Positions 1-7,565 of a stretch of 64,000 nucleotides of DNA are shown piece after piece. Both the position numbers and the translations under genes were made by a program. Source of the DNA: Cronobacter muytjensii ATCC 51329 (lineage in GTDB: Bacteria; Pseudomonadota; Gammaproteobacteria; Enterobacterales; Enterobacteriaceae); NCBI RefSeq assembly GCF_001277195.1, contig NZ_CP012268.1:3100001-3164000 (forward strand). The letters run 5' to 3'. Below the pieces are notes generated by a model, which was not told the origin of the DNA, searched no databases, and worked only from the letters and a program-made list of their open reading frames with translations. The first letter of the stretch is position 1. Each line of letters opens with the position of its first letter.

Positions 1-78
1 CTCTTCCCGAATATACGGGCCAAGGGCAGTGAATTTCTTAATCATCCTGCTTTTCGGGTGTCCACTCGGTAACGTCAT
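1..78 (-). CDS. crl: Crl, sigma-S (RpoS) holoenzyme assembly factor, 5' end only
   Basis: Only the first 26 codons are inside the window; the gene runs off the left edge. The translated N-terminus begins MTLPSGHPKSRMIKKFTALG, which matches Crl of E. coli almost residue for residue. An AGGAG Shine-Dalgarno sequence precedes the ATG at 78. Crl binds RpoS and promotes its association with core RNA polymerase, raising expression of curli and other stationary-phase genes (established for the family). The position just downstream of frsA on the same strand is the E. coli arrangement. Confidence 0.9.
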   Translation of the reverse strand, partial: MTLPSGHPKSRMIKKFTALGPYIREE

Positions 79-135
79 TGCGATCTCCTTTTGTGAAGCC
101 ACTGTTTTACCAAACCAATGGAAATTAGCCAATCA

Positions 136-1383
136 TTAACGCAATTTATGGTTTACCCACCCGGAAATCTCATGCAGCGCCTTGTCAAAGTTGCTGTACA
201 CGGGCGAAGTCGGGATCTCCAGCAGTTTACCCGCGACAGATGACGAGGCGATTAAACGCGCTTCTTCCTCCGGGCTGAACGGATCGTTTTTCCAGAAGCC
301 CGCCAGCATTGGCGTCGGACAGCGGCGGCCCAGCAGCCCCTGCGTTTTCAGCGAATAGCGGTTGAGTTCGACGCGCAGCGCGTTGTCCGAGGCGTCATAC
401 ATGCCAAGCCGGCTCGCCAGCACATCCATATACATCTCCGGCACCTGGCCTTGCCGCGTCGGCTCGCTTAACAATTGATGCACTACCGGGCCAAGACACG
501 CCACCGCCTTCAGGCGTGGCGCCTCCAGATACGCCAGCCGCACCGCCACGTTCGCCCCGAAGCGGAACCCAAACGCCGCCACACGGGTGTGATCGACCCA
601 CGGCAGCGTCGGCAGCGCCTGCAACACATGCTGATGCAGAAAGCTCGAATCCTGGGTGAGCGTCCATTTCGCTGACGCGCCGACGGACGGCATATCGATG
701 GTCAGCATGGCGATCCCGAGCGGCGCGAAGTAGCGCTCGAAAAGATTAAAGTAGTCGCTTTGCAGCGAATCGAGACCGCCGCAAATCAGCACCGTCGGGA
801 ACGGCCCTTGCCCGCCTTTGGGCAGATGCAAAAAGCCGGTGATGGACGCGCCGCCGGGAATGGCGAACGTCAGCTCGCGCAGTTCGCCGGAGAGCCGCGT
901 GGCCGCTTCTTCATAAGCCCGGTTGGCGAGCGCCTGCGCCTGTTCGGCCAGCGCGTCGCCCTTCAGATGCGGATACGCGGCGATACTGTAAAGTGTCGAC
1001 GCCATCAGCCACGCCTTGCCGATGGCGTGTTCGTCCGTTTCCTGCCCCGCGCGCTGCTGCCACGTCATCGCCTGCTTCGACCACTCGTAATTCCAGTTGC
1101 CGCCGCGATAGCCGACCACCGTGTCATACAGGGCGGGATCGGTGCGCTCGGCATCGCTTAATACAATGCGCGACTGCACCTCAAGAATTTCCAGCGGATC
1201 GACGCCGCGCCAGACCCACATCAGGCGGTTTATCATGCGGTACCAGTGCGGCACCGTTTTGCCATCCAGCGCGGACTGAATGACCGGAGGCGGGGCATGC
1301 TGAAGCCGACGCACCAGCGTCGACGTTTCGGGGTGCTTAAACCGTGGCTTAAACAGGGTTTCGCTCAGATTTGCCTGCGACAT
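136..1383 (-). CDS. frsA: FrsA (YafA), alpha/beta-hydrolase-fold esterase
   Basis: The protein is 415 aa against 414 in E. coli. I chose the ATG at 1383 (MSQANLSETLFKPRF) because it matches the E. coli start; the open frame extends eight codons further with no support. An alpha/beta-hydrolase core is visible from about residue 180, with TVLICGGLDSLQ and GFRFGANVAVRLAYLE, where GFRFGAN replaces the usual GxSxG nucleophile elbow. FrsA was first described as a fermentation/respiration switch protein binding unphosphorylated EIIA-Glc. Its enzymatic role has been disputed, so only esterase-like fold and family membership are secure. It lies between gpt and crl on the same strand. Confidence 0.93.
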   Translation of the reverse strand: MSQANLSETLFKPRFKHPETSTLVRRLQHAPPPVIQSALDGKTVPHWYRMINRLMWVWRGVDPLEILEVQSRIVLSDAERTDPALYDTVVGYRGGNWNYEWSKQAMTWQQRAGQETDEHAIGKAWLMASTLYSIAAYPHLKGDALAEQAQALANRAYEEAATRLSGELRELTFAIPGGASITGFLHLPKGGQGPFPTVLICGGLDSLQSDYFNLFERYFAPLGIAMLTIDMPSVGASAKWTLTQDSSFLHQHVLQALPTLPWVDHTRVAAFGFRFGANVAVRLAYLEAPRLKAVACLGPVVHQLLSEPTRQGQVPEMYMDVLASRLGMYDASDNALRVELNRYSLKTQGLLGRRCPTPMLAGFWKNDPFSPEEEARLIASSSVAGKLLEIPTSPVYSNFDKALHEISGWVNHKLR

Positions 1384-1440
1384 GCTCTGCCTCCGTGAAA
1401 ACGTCACAAAGCTTAATTGTACTCGCAGGCGATGGATAAA

Positions 1441-1468
1441 AACAAAAACGCCCGGCGGTGCCGGGCGT
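1441..1468 (-). terminator. Rho-independent terminator after gpt
   Basis: A 9-bp perfect GC-rich stem (ACGCCCGGC at 1448-1456 pairing with 1460-1468) has a 3-nt loop. On the minus strand it is followed by a U-rich tail. It lies between the gpt stop and frsA, so frsA probably has its own promoter or depends on read-through. Confidence 0.8.
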
Positions 1469-1488
1469 AAAGATGCGTAAGGGCGGGA

Positions 1489-1947
1489 TTAACGGCCAGA
1501 CAGTGGCGGTACAAAGACCACGCCCATGTCCCACGGCTGCTCGATCCAGGTGTCCTGCGGAATGTCGATAACGTAGTCATCCACCAGCGGCTGGCCTGCC
1601 GGCTTAGCGAAAATGGTCACGAAACGGGCTTTTGGGTACATTTCGCGGATAGCCACCGCGGTGCCGCCGGTATCCACCAGATCGTCCACCACGATAAAGC
1701 CTTCGCCATCGCCTTCGGCGCGCTTGATAACCTTCAGTTCGCGCTGGTTGTCATGGTCGTAGCTGGAGATACAGACGGTATCAACGTGACGGATACCCAG
1801 TTCGCGCGCCAGCAGCGCGCCCGGCACCAGACCGCCGCGGCTGACGGCGATAATGCCTTTCCACTGCTCGGCCGGCAGCAGGCGGCTCGCCAGCTTGCGT
1901 GCATGGATCTGTAACATATCCCAGGTGACAACGTATTTTTCGCTCAT
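1489..1947 (-). CDS. gpt: Xanthine-guanine phosphoribosyltransferase
   Basis: At 152 aa it is identical in length to the E. coli enzyme. It transfers the phosphoribosyl group of PRPP to xanthine, guanine and, less well, hypoxanthine in purine salvage, at the inner face of the membrane. The PRPP-binding signature [11 protein letters not shown] is visible near residues 87-97. [20 protein letters not shown] near residue 34 is the other conserved PRTase segment. It is divergent from pepD across a 260-bp gap that must hold both promoters. Confidence 0.97.
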
Positions 1948-2207
1948 GTGAAGTGTCCCGGCCAGTTTAAAAAACGGCTTAAAAAGTGTTCAGGGGGAAA
2001 ATAGGTTGCGCGAGATTATAGAGATCTGAACCGCTAAAAACCAGTGCCATGCGGCACGGGCCGTGGTTTTTGCTCGCTTTGGTCTGCACGGCATAAAAGA
2101 AAGTGGTATTCTCGGGCTATTGCCCAGGCCCGTCTTGCGGCACATCACAACGATAACCCAGAGGCCCGTTCGCCGCATTGCAGCGGGCTCAGTCAAGGAG
2201 ACTTAAC

Positions 2208-3665
2208 GTGTCTGAACTGTCTCAACTCTCCCCTCAACCGCTGTGGGATATTTTCGCGAAAATCTGCTCCATTCCTCATCCTTCCTATCATGAAGAACAA
2301 CTCGCCGAACACATCATGGGCTGGGCGAAGGAAAAAGGCCTGTTCGCCGAGCGCGACCAGGTGGGCAACATTTTAATTCGCAAACCGGCGACCGCCGGCA
2401 TGGAAAACCGCAAGCCGGTCGTGCTGCAGGCGCACCTTGACATGGTGCCGCAGAAAAATAACGACACCGTTCATGACTTCACCAAAGATCCTATCCAGCC
2501 GTACATTGACGGCGAGTGGGTGAAAGCGCGCGGCACCACGCTTGGCGCGGACAACGGCATCGGTATGGCCTCCGCGCTGGCGGTGCTGGCGGATGATGCC
2601 GTTGAACATGGCCCGCTGGAAGTGCTGCTGACCATGACCGAAGAAGCCGGTATGGACGGTGCGTTCGGTCTGCAGGCCGACTGGTTGCAGGCGGACATCC
2701 TGATCAATACCGATTCCGAAGAGGAAGGCGAAATCTACATGGGTTGCGCCGGCGGCATCGATTTTATCTCCACGCTGACGCTTTCCCGCGAAGCGATCCC
2801 GGCCGGTTTCGAGGCGTTTAAACTGACGCTCAAAGGGCTGAAAGGCGGCCACTCCGGCGGCGATATCCACCTGGGTCTCGGCAACGCTAATAAACTGCTG
2901 GCCCGTTTCCTGTTCGCACATGCAAAAGCGTTAGATCTGCGTCTGGTGGATTTCAACGGCGGCACGCTGCGTAACGCTATCCCGCGCGAAGCGTTCGCGA
3001 CCGTCGCGGTGCCTGCCGCTAAAGCGGACGAGCTGAAAACGCTGGCGAATACCTATCTCGATATCCTGAAAAATGAGCTCTCTGTTAAAGAGAAGAACAT
3101 TACCGTTCTGCTGGAGTCGGCGAGCACGGATAAAGCCGCGCTGACCGCACAGAGCCGCGATGCGTTTGTGGCGCTGCTGAACGCGATGCCGAACGGCGTC
3201 ATCCGTAACTCTGACGTCGCCAAAGGCGTGGTGGAAACCTCCCTGAACGTGGGCGTGGTCACCATGAACGACGAGCAGGCGGAAATCATCTGCCTGATCC
3301 GCTCGCTTATCGACAGCGGTAAAGATTACGTGGTGGGCATGCTGAACGCGCTGGGCCAGCTGGCGGGCGCGCAGAGCGTCGCTAAAGGCAGCTACCCGGG
3401 CTGGCAGCCGGACGCGAATTCGCCGGTGATGCATCTGGTGCGCGAAACCTACCAGCGTCTGTTTAACAAAACGCCGAATATCCAGGTTATCCACGCCGGG
3501 CTGGAATGTGGTCTGTTCAAAAAACCGTACCCGCAGATGGATATGGTTTCCATCGGGCCAACCATCACCGGGCCGCACTCGCCGGATGAGCAGGTCCATA
3601 TCGAAAGCGTGGGCCAGTACTGGACCCTGCTGACCGAGCTGCTGAAAGCGATCCCGGTTAAATAA
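2208..3665 (+). CDS. pepD: Aminoacyl-histidine dipeptidase (peptidase D)
   Basis: This is a 485-aa M20-family metallopeptidase, the same length as E. coli PepD. I chose the GTG at 2208 (V/MSELSQLSPQPLWD) because AAGGAG at 2195-2200 precedes it at the right distance and E. coli also starts there; ten further upstream codons are in frame but unsupported. Metal-binding motifs are seen: LQAHLDMVPQ near residue 77, GADNGIGMA near 118 and MTEEAGMDGAFGL near 148 (catalytic Glu). PepD hydrolyses Xaa-His dipeptides and many other dipeptides in the cytoplasm. It is monocistronic, with a terminator directly downstream. Confidence 0.97.
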   Translation: MSELSQLSPQPLWDIFAKICSIPHPSYHEEQLAEHIMGWAKEKGLFAERDQVGNILIRKPATAGMENRKPVVLQAHLDMVPQKNNDTVHDFTKDPIQPYIDGEWVKARGTTLGADNGIGMASALAVLADDAVEHGPLEVLLTMTEEAGMDGAFGLQADWLQADILINTDSEEEGEIYMGCAGGIDFISTLTLSREAIPAGFEAFKLTLKGLKGGHSGGDIHLGLGNANKLLARFLFAHAKALDLRLVDFNGGTLRNAIPREAFATVAVPAAKADELKTLANTYLDILKNELSVKEKNITVLLESASTDKAALTAQSRDAFVALLNAMPNGVIRNSDVAKGVVETSLNVGVVTMNDEQAEIICLIRSLIDSGKDYVVGMLNALGQLAGAQSVAKGSYPGWQPDANSPVMHLVRETYQRLFNKTPNIQVIHAGLECGLFKKPYPQMDMVSIGPTITGPHSPDEQVHIESVGQYWTLLTELLKAIPVK

Positions 3666-3687
3666 GCGTTTAAGCGGAATGCAGAAT

Positions 3688-3713
3688 AAAGGCGGCTCTG
3701 AGGCCGCCTTTTT
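3688..3713 (+). terminator. Terminator after pepD
   Basis: A 9-bp stem (AAAGGCGGC at 3688-3696 with GCCGCCTTT at 3703-3711) and a 6-nt loop are followed by T residues, 22 bp after the pepD stop codon. Confidence 0.85.
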
Positions 3714-3778
3714 ATTTGCGGCGTCGCGAGACATGTTTGAAGGATGGGGACGGGAGGTGCCGTTAGCGTCGTTTGCGG

Positions 3779-3811
3779 AGGTCGGGCGCGCTGCGCTTCC
3801 CCGCCCTACGC
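3779..3811. repeat. Probable short palindromic intergenic repeat
   Basis: The gap between pepD and dinB (3714-3875) contains GTCGGGCGCGCTGCGCTTCC followed by CCGCCCTACG. This imperfect palindrome resembles the short GC-rich intergenic repeats common in Enterobacter/Klebsiella-group genomes. Only one copy is in this window, so repeat status is inference from resemblance. No gene is seen in the rest of the gap, where E. coli has prfH and yafNOP. Confidence 0.35.
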
Positions 3812-3875
3812 CCCCCGCCGGTCATCGTCATGCAGGTGAGTAAACGCAGCGCCCACCAGCCCGACCGGGAAAACC

Positions 3876-4931
3876 TCAAAGCCCCAGCACCAGCTGGCGT
3901 TCGAGTTGCGGATCAAGCAGCGTCACGTGCAGCCCCACCAGCCGCACGCCGCGCCCGGCGCGCCGCTCATCCCAGGTTTTTTTTGCGGTCGCGATCAGGT
4001 CTTCTTTATTCAGGCGCGGCCAGACATGTTCCTGAGTGGTCAGCTGAAAATCATTAAATTTGAGTTTAACGCCCTGTCGCGCGATGCGCAGATCGGGTTT
4101 GACCTTCGCGAGCCGCAGTTCGAGCTCCGGATAAAGCCGTTCGATGATAGCCTCGCACTCTGCCCATTCATGGATATCTTCCGCAAGCGTGCGCTCGACA
4201 CCCACCGATTTCCGCTGGCGATCCGGGCTGATTTCACGCTCATCGATGCCGTGGCTGCGCTCCCATAACACCCGGCCAAACTTTCCGAAGCGTTTAAGCA
4301 GCGAGGCCAGATCGCTGTTCTGCACATCTTCACAGGTACGCAGCCCCAGCCCTTCGAGCTTGCCTGCCGTCACTTTGCCGACGCCGGGGATTTTGCCAAG
4401 CGGCAGCGATTTCAAAAATGCGGGCACCGCTTGCGGCGTAATAACATATTGTCCGTTGGGCTTATTCATATCCGAGGCGATTTTGGCGAGAAACTTAATC
4501 GGCGCCACGCCTGCCGAGGCGGTGAGCTGTAATTCGTTAAAAATCGTCTGGCGGATTTCGCGCGCCATCAGCGTGGCTGAGCCGTAACAGTGCGGGCTGT
4601 CGGTGACGTCAAGATACGCCTCGTCGAGCGACAGCGGCTCAATCAGCGGGGTGTAGCGCGAGAAGATATCGCGAATATGGGCAGAGGCCTCTTTATAAGC
4701 GTCAAAACGGCCCGGCAGGAGCGTCAGGTGCGGGCAGAGCTTGAGGGCCATTCCGGTGGGCATCGCGCTGCGAACGCCATACTTTCGGGCCGGATAGTTG
4801 GCGGTACTGATAACGCCACGGCGTTCGCGGCTGCCGCCGATGGCGAGCGGAATATCGCGCAGGGCGGGGTTATCGCGCATCTCAACCGCTGCGAAAAAGC
4901 AGTCCATATCGACATGAATGATTTTGCGCAT
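3876..4931 (-). CDS. dinB: DNA polymerase IV (Y-family, SOS translesion polymerase)
   Basis: The protein is 351 aa, as in E. coli. I chose the ATG at 4931 (MRKIIHVDMDCFFAAVEM); the frame continues 19 codons upstream but would run through the LexA box. Catalytic residues are visible: Asp8 in HVDMDCFF, and Asp103-Glu104 in PLSLDEAYLD. The C-terminus ends QLVLGL, the classical beta-clamp-binding peptide. Pol IV bypasses N2-dG adducts and makes -1 frameshifts. A LexA operator lies 14 bp upstream of the start, so SOS control is expected. In E. coli dinB is followed by yafNOP; here the gene appears to stand alone. Confidence 0.97.
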   Translation of the reverse strand: MRKIIHVDMDCFFAAVEMRDNPALRDIPLAIGGSRERRGVISTANYPARKYGVRSAMPTGMALKLCPHLTLLPGRFDAYKEASAHIRDIFSRYTPLIEPLSLDEAYLDVTDSPHCYGSATLMAREIRQTIFNELQLTASAGVAPIKFLAKIASDMNKPNGQYVITPQAVPAFLKSLPLGKIPGVGKVTAGKLEGLGLRTCEDVQNSDLASLLKRFGKFGRVLWERSHGIDEREISPDRQRKSVGVERTLAEDIHEWAECEAIIERLYPELELRLAKVKPDLRIARQGVKLKFNDFQLTTQEHVWPRLNKEDLIATAKKTWDERRAGRGVRLVGLHVTLLDPQLERQLVLGL

Positions 4932-4945
4932 ACCCCGGCCTCGCA

Positions 4946-4961
4946 CTGTATGTGCATACAG
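4946..4961. promoter_or_regulatory. LexA box of dinB
   Basis: CTGTATGTGCATACAG matches the consensus CTGT-N8-ACAG with perfectly symmetric outer arms. It lies 14 bp upstream of the dinB start codon. LexA repression with release during the SOS response is established for dinB in E. coli. Confidence 0.93.
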
Positions 4962-5187
4962 TCTGGCAAAAAAGCCGCGCTGCGGCAACCTTCCTTATTT
5001 CGGCGGGATTGAGTAAATTCAACGCGGCGCCAGGAAGTTAAGCAGAACTTAATTGTAAACGCAGCAGGCAGCGCTTGCGAAAAATAACAGCGATGCTAAT
5101 GTGAGCGCTCCTGAACCAGAATAGTCTTATTTTGGCTCCCTGCGCCGTTCCGGCATCGGTCTTAGCGTTCTCAAGGAAACAAGCAGT

Positions 5188-5925
5188 ATGCGTAAAATCG
5201 CATTGTTAATCGCAATGCTTCTGGTGTCGTGCTTTTCATGGGCCAGTACAGTCAGTAGCGACAGCGTTACCCCGATAAAAAAAGAATTAAAACAGCAGTT
5301 AATGGGTTCCCCGGTTTATATCCAGATCTTTAAGGAAGAACGCACGCTTGAGCTGTACGTCAAGATGGGCGAGCAATACCAGTTACTGGATAGCTACCGT
5401 ATCTGCAACTATTCCGGCGGTCTTGGGCCGAAACGTCGTCAGGGCGATTTCAAAAGCCCGGAAGGCTTTTACAGCGTGCAGCGTAGCCAGCTCAAACCCG
5501 ACAGCCGTTTTTATAAAGCGATTAATATCGGTTTTCCGAACGCCTTTGACCGCGCTAACGGCTATGAAGGGAAATATCTGATGATCCACGGCGCCTGCGT
5601 TTCCGTGGGTTGCTATGCGATGACCGATAAAAATATCGATGAGATTTTCCAGTTCGTCACCGGCGCGCTGGTGTTTGGTCAGCCGAATGTCCAGGTGAGC
5701 ATTTATCCGTTCCGCATGACCGACGCCAATATGGAGCGACATAAGTATTCGTACTTTATCGGTTTCTGGAAACAGCTTAAGCCTGGGTATGACTACTTTA
5801 TGGCGACCCGTCAGCCGCCAGTCGTTTCAGTAGTGAATGGCACTTATGTGGTCAGCAAACCGCTCAGCAGCAGCGTGGTGCACCCGCAACTGGCGTCAAA
5901 CTACACGCTCCCCGAGACAAAATAA
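5188..5925 (+). CDS. dpaA: DpaA (YafK/LdtF), L,D-transpeptidase-fold peptidoglycan-Lpp amidase
   Basis: This is a 245-aa secreted protein with a signal peptide (MRKIALLIAMLLVSCFSWAS). A YkuD-type catalytic domain spans about residues 40-180. The active-site motif MIHGACVSVGCYAMTD holds the catalytic His and Cys. In E. coli this protein (also yafK, ldtF) does not crosslink peptidoglycan but cleaves Braun lipoprotein from diaminopimelate. Its last 30 bp overlap the 3' end of convergent yafJ. A possible promoter lies at 5075-5102 (TTGCGA, 16 bp, TAATGT), which I rate weakly. Confidence 0.92.
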   Translation: MRKIALLIAMLLVSCFSWASTVSSDSVTPIKKELKQQLMGSPVYIQIFKEERTLELYVKMGEQYQLLDSYRICNYSGGLGPKRRQGDFKSPEGFYSVQRSQLKPDSRFYKAINIGFPNAFDRANGYEGKYLMIHGACVSVGCYAMTDKNIDEIFQFVTGALVFGQPNVQVSIYPFRMTDANMERHKYSYFIGFWKQLKPGYDYFMATRQPPVVSVVNGTYVVSKPLSSSVVHPQLASNYTLPETK

Positions 5926-6663
5926 CGCCCACTCGCCTGGCATAATCTTGTGCCAGGTTTCATTGCCTGTCAGCGGCTGCGTGGCGATCACCGTGACCAC
6001 ATCATTGGGTGTGGTCTCCTCCTGAAAATCAATTTCCACATCCTGATCGAGCAGTTTGGCGACGCCAAACGGCGCACGGCGTGTTATCCAGAAGAGATTG
6101 GTGGAGCAGAACGCCATCACGTAGCGCCCGTCAGAGAGCAGCATATTAAAGACGCCCTTTTCGCGCAGTTCGCTTGCCAGTTCGGCGATATACCGAAAGA
6201 CCGCCGTCATGTTGCCCGGCGTGCGTGGGTAGCGCGTGGTGAGCTTATGCAGCAACCAGCAGAAGGCTTTTTCGCTGTCGGTTTCGCCAATCGGGCGAAA
6301 CGGGCCGGTGTCGAGCGTTCGGTAGCCGGTGAGCTGGCCGTTATGGGCGTAAGTCCAGTTGCGGCCCCACAGCTCGCGGGTAAACGGATGGGTGTTTTCC
6401 AGCGCCACTTCGCCGCGGTTCGCCTGACGGATATGCGCCACCACTGAGCAGGATTTGATGGGGTAATCCTGCACCAGCTTCGCGATGGGCGAGTTGTAGC
6501 TCGGCTGCGGATCTTTAAACGTGCGACAGCCTTTGCCTTCGTAAAAGGTAATGCCCCAGCCGTCTTTATGCGGCCCGGTTCCTCCGCCCCGCTGCACGAG
6601 GCCGGTAAAGCTAAAGCAGATATCGGTCGGCACGTTGGCGCTCATCCCGAGCAGTTCGCACAT
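5896..6663 (-). CDS. yafJ: YafJ, class II glutamine amidotransferase-like protein
   Basis: It is 255 aa, the same as E. coli YafJ, with an Ntn-hydrolase fold. Cys2 directly follows the initiator Met (MCELLGMSANVPTD), as required for an N-terminal nucleophile after Met removal. VVAHIRQANRGEVALENTHP and WTYAHNGQLTG are the glutaminase-domain motifs of the GATase type 2 family. No synthetase domain is present, so the acceptor is unknown; the physiological role is not established. It follows gmhA on the same strand with a 92-bp gap. Confidence 0.9.
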   Translation of the reverse strand: MCELLGMSANVPTDICFSFTGLVQRGGGTGPHKDGWGITFYEGKGCRTFKDPQPSYNSPIAKLVQDYPIKSCSVVAHIRQANRGEVALENTHPFTRELWGRNWTYAHNGQLTGYRTLDTGPFRPIGETDSEKAFCWLLHKLTTRYPRTPGNMTAVFRYIAELASELREKGVFNMLLSDGRYVMAFCSTNLFWITRRAPFGVAKLLDQDVEIDFQEETTPNDVVTVIATQPLTGNETWHKIMPGEWALFCLGERVV

Positions 6664-6682
6664 GATTCACCTCGTCACACGC

Positions 6683-6702
6683 CGCCTTCCTCGCAGAAGG
6701 CG
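6683..6702. other. Hairpin in the gmhA-yafJ spacer
   Basis: A 7-bp perfect stem (CGCCTTC at 6683-6689 with GAAGGCG at 6696-6702) lies 19 bp upstream of the yafJ start. There is no U-tract, so it looks like an mRNA processing or stability hairpin rather than a terminator. Confidence 0.4.
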
Positions 6703-6755
6703 TCACTGGGGCAGCCGGACGTGCGACGCGCGCCCGTACCGGCACAACAGCCTAA

Positions 6756-7337
6756 TCAGGCTTTCACCATCTCTTTTTCAATCAGCTGGATCAGGATATG
6801 GATCACTTTGATGTGAATTTCCTGAATACGGTCAGCATAGCCGAAATGCGGCACGCGGATTTCGACATCGGCGGTGCCGGCCATTTTGCCGCCGTCTTTA
6901 CCGGTCAGCGTGATAACTTTCATGCCCTTCTCACGCGCGGCCTCGATGGCTTTGATAACGTTACCGGAGTTGCCGGACGTGGAGATGCCGAGCAGCACAT
7001 CGCCCTCACGCCCTACCGCCTCGACATAGCGGGAGAAGATATGGTCGTAACCGAAATCGTTGCCAACGCAGGAGATGTGGCTGACGTCGGAAATCGCGAT
7101 CGCCGGATAGCCCGGACGGTTTTCACGGTAGCGCCCGGTCAGCTCTTCGGCGAAGTGCATCGCGTCGCAGTGTGAACCGCCGTTGCCGCAGGAGAGCACT
7201 TTGCCGCCCGCTTTGAAGCTGTCCGCCAGTAACACCGCCGCCCGCTGGATAGCGTGGATATTGGCTTCATCTTTCAAAAAGTTAGCCAGCGTTTCGGCGG
7301 CTTCGTTCAGCTCGTTACGAATCAGATCCTGGTACAT
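6756..7337 (-). CDS. gmhA: Phosphoheptose isomerase (sedoheptulose 7-phosphate isomerase)
   Basis: A 193-aa SIS-domain protein, nearly identical to the 192-aa E. coli GmhA (LpcA). It converts sedoheptulose 7-phosphate to D-glycero-D-manno-heptose 7-phosphate, the first step of ADP-heptose synthesis for the LPS inner core. Visible motifs include VLSCGNGGSHCDAMHFAEEL (residues about 47-66) and LGISTSGNSGNVIKA. The pathway partner gmhB is also in this window at 25,965-26,525. It is divergent from fadE across 228 bp. Confidence 0.97.
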   Translation of the reverse strand: MYQDLIRNELNEAAETLANFLKDEANIHAIQRAAVLLADSFKAGGKVLSCGNGGSHCDAMHFAEELTGRYRENRPGYPAIAISDVSHISCVGNDFGYDHIFSRYVEAVGREGDVLLGISTSGNSGNVIKAIEAAREKGMKVITLTGKDGGKMAGTADVEIRVPHFGYADRIQEIHIKVIHILIQLIEKEMVKA

Positions 7338-7526
7338 GAGGGATATCCTTCAGCATTAAAAAGTAACCGCATGCAGTGTACCGGATAGCGCCGGGAGCGA
7401 GAAGCGCCACGCCGCGGCCTGCGTGCAGGTTTTGCGTTTACGTGCGGCAACAATGTGAGCCAGGTTGTAATTATTTTGTGAACGCATTGCTAAAAAAAGC
7501 AACATCCTCTACAACCATATCATCAC

Positions 7527-7543
7527 AAGTGGTCAGACCTCCT
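7527..7543 (+). promoter_or_regulatory. FadR operator upstream of fadE
   Basis: AAGTGGTCAGACCTCCT matches the FadR consensus core TGGTCNGACC. It lies 22 bp before the fadE start. FadR represses fad genes until long-chain acyl-CoA binds it; the assignment here is by motif and position. Confidence 0.75.
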
Positions 7544-7565
7544 ACAAGCAAGGGAGCTTTTCTTT

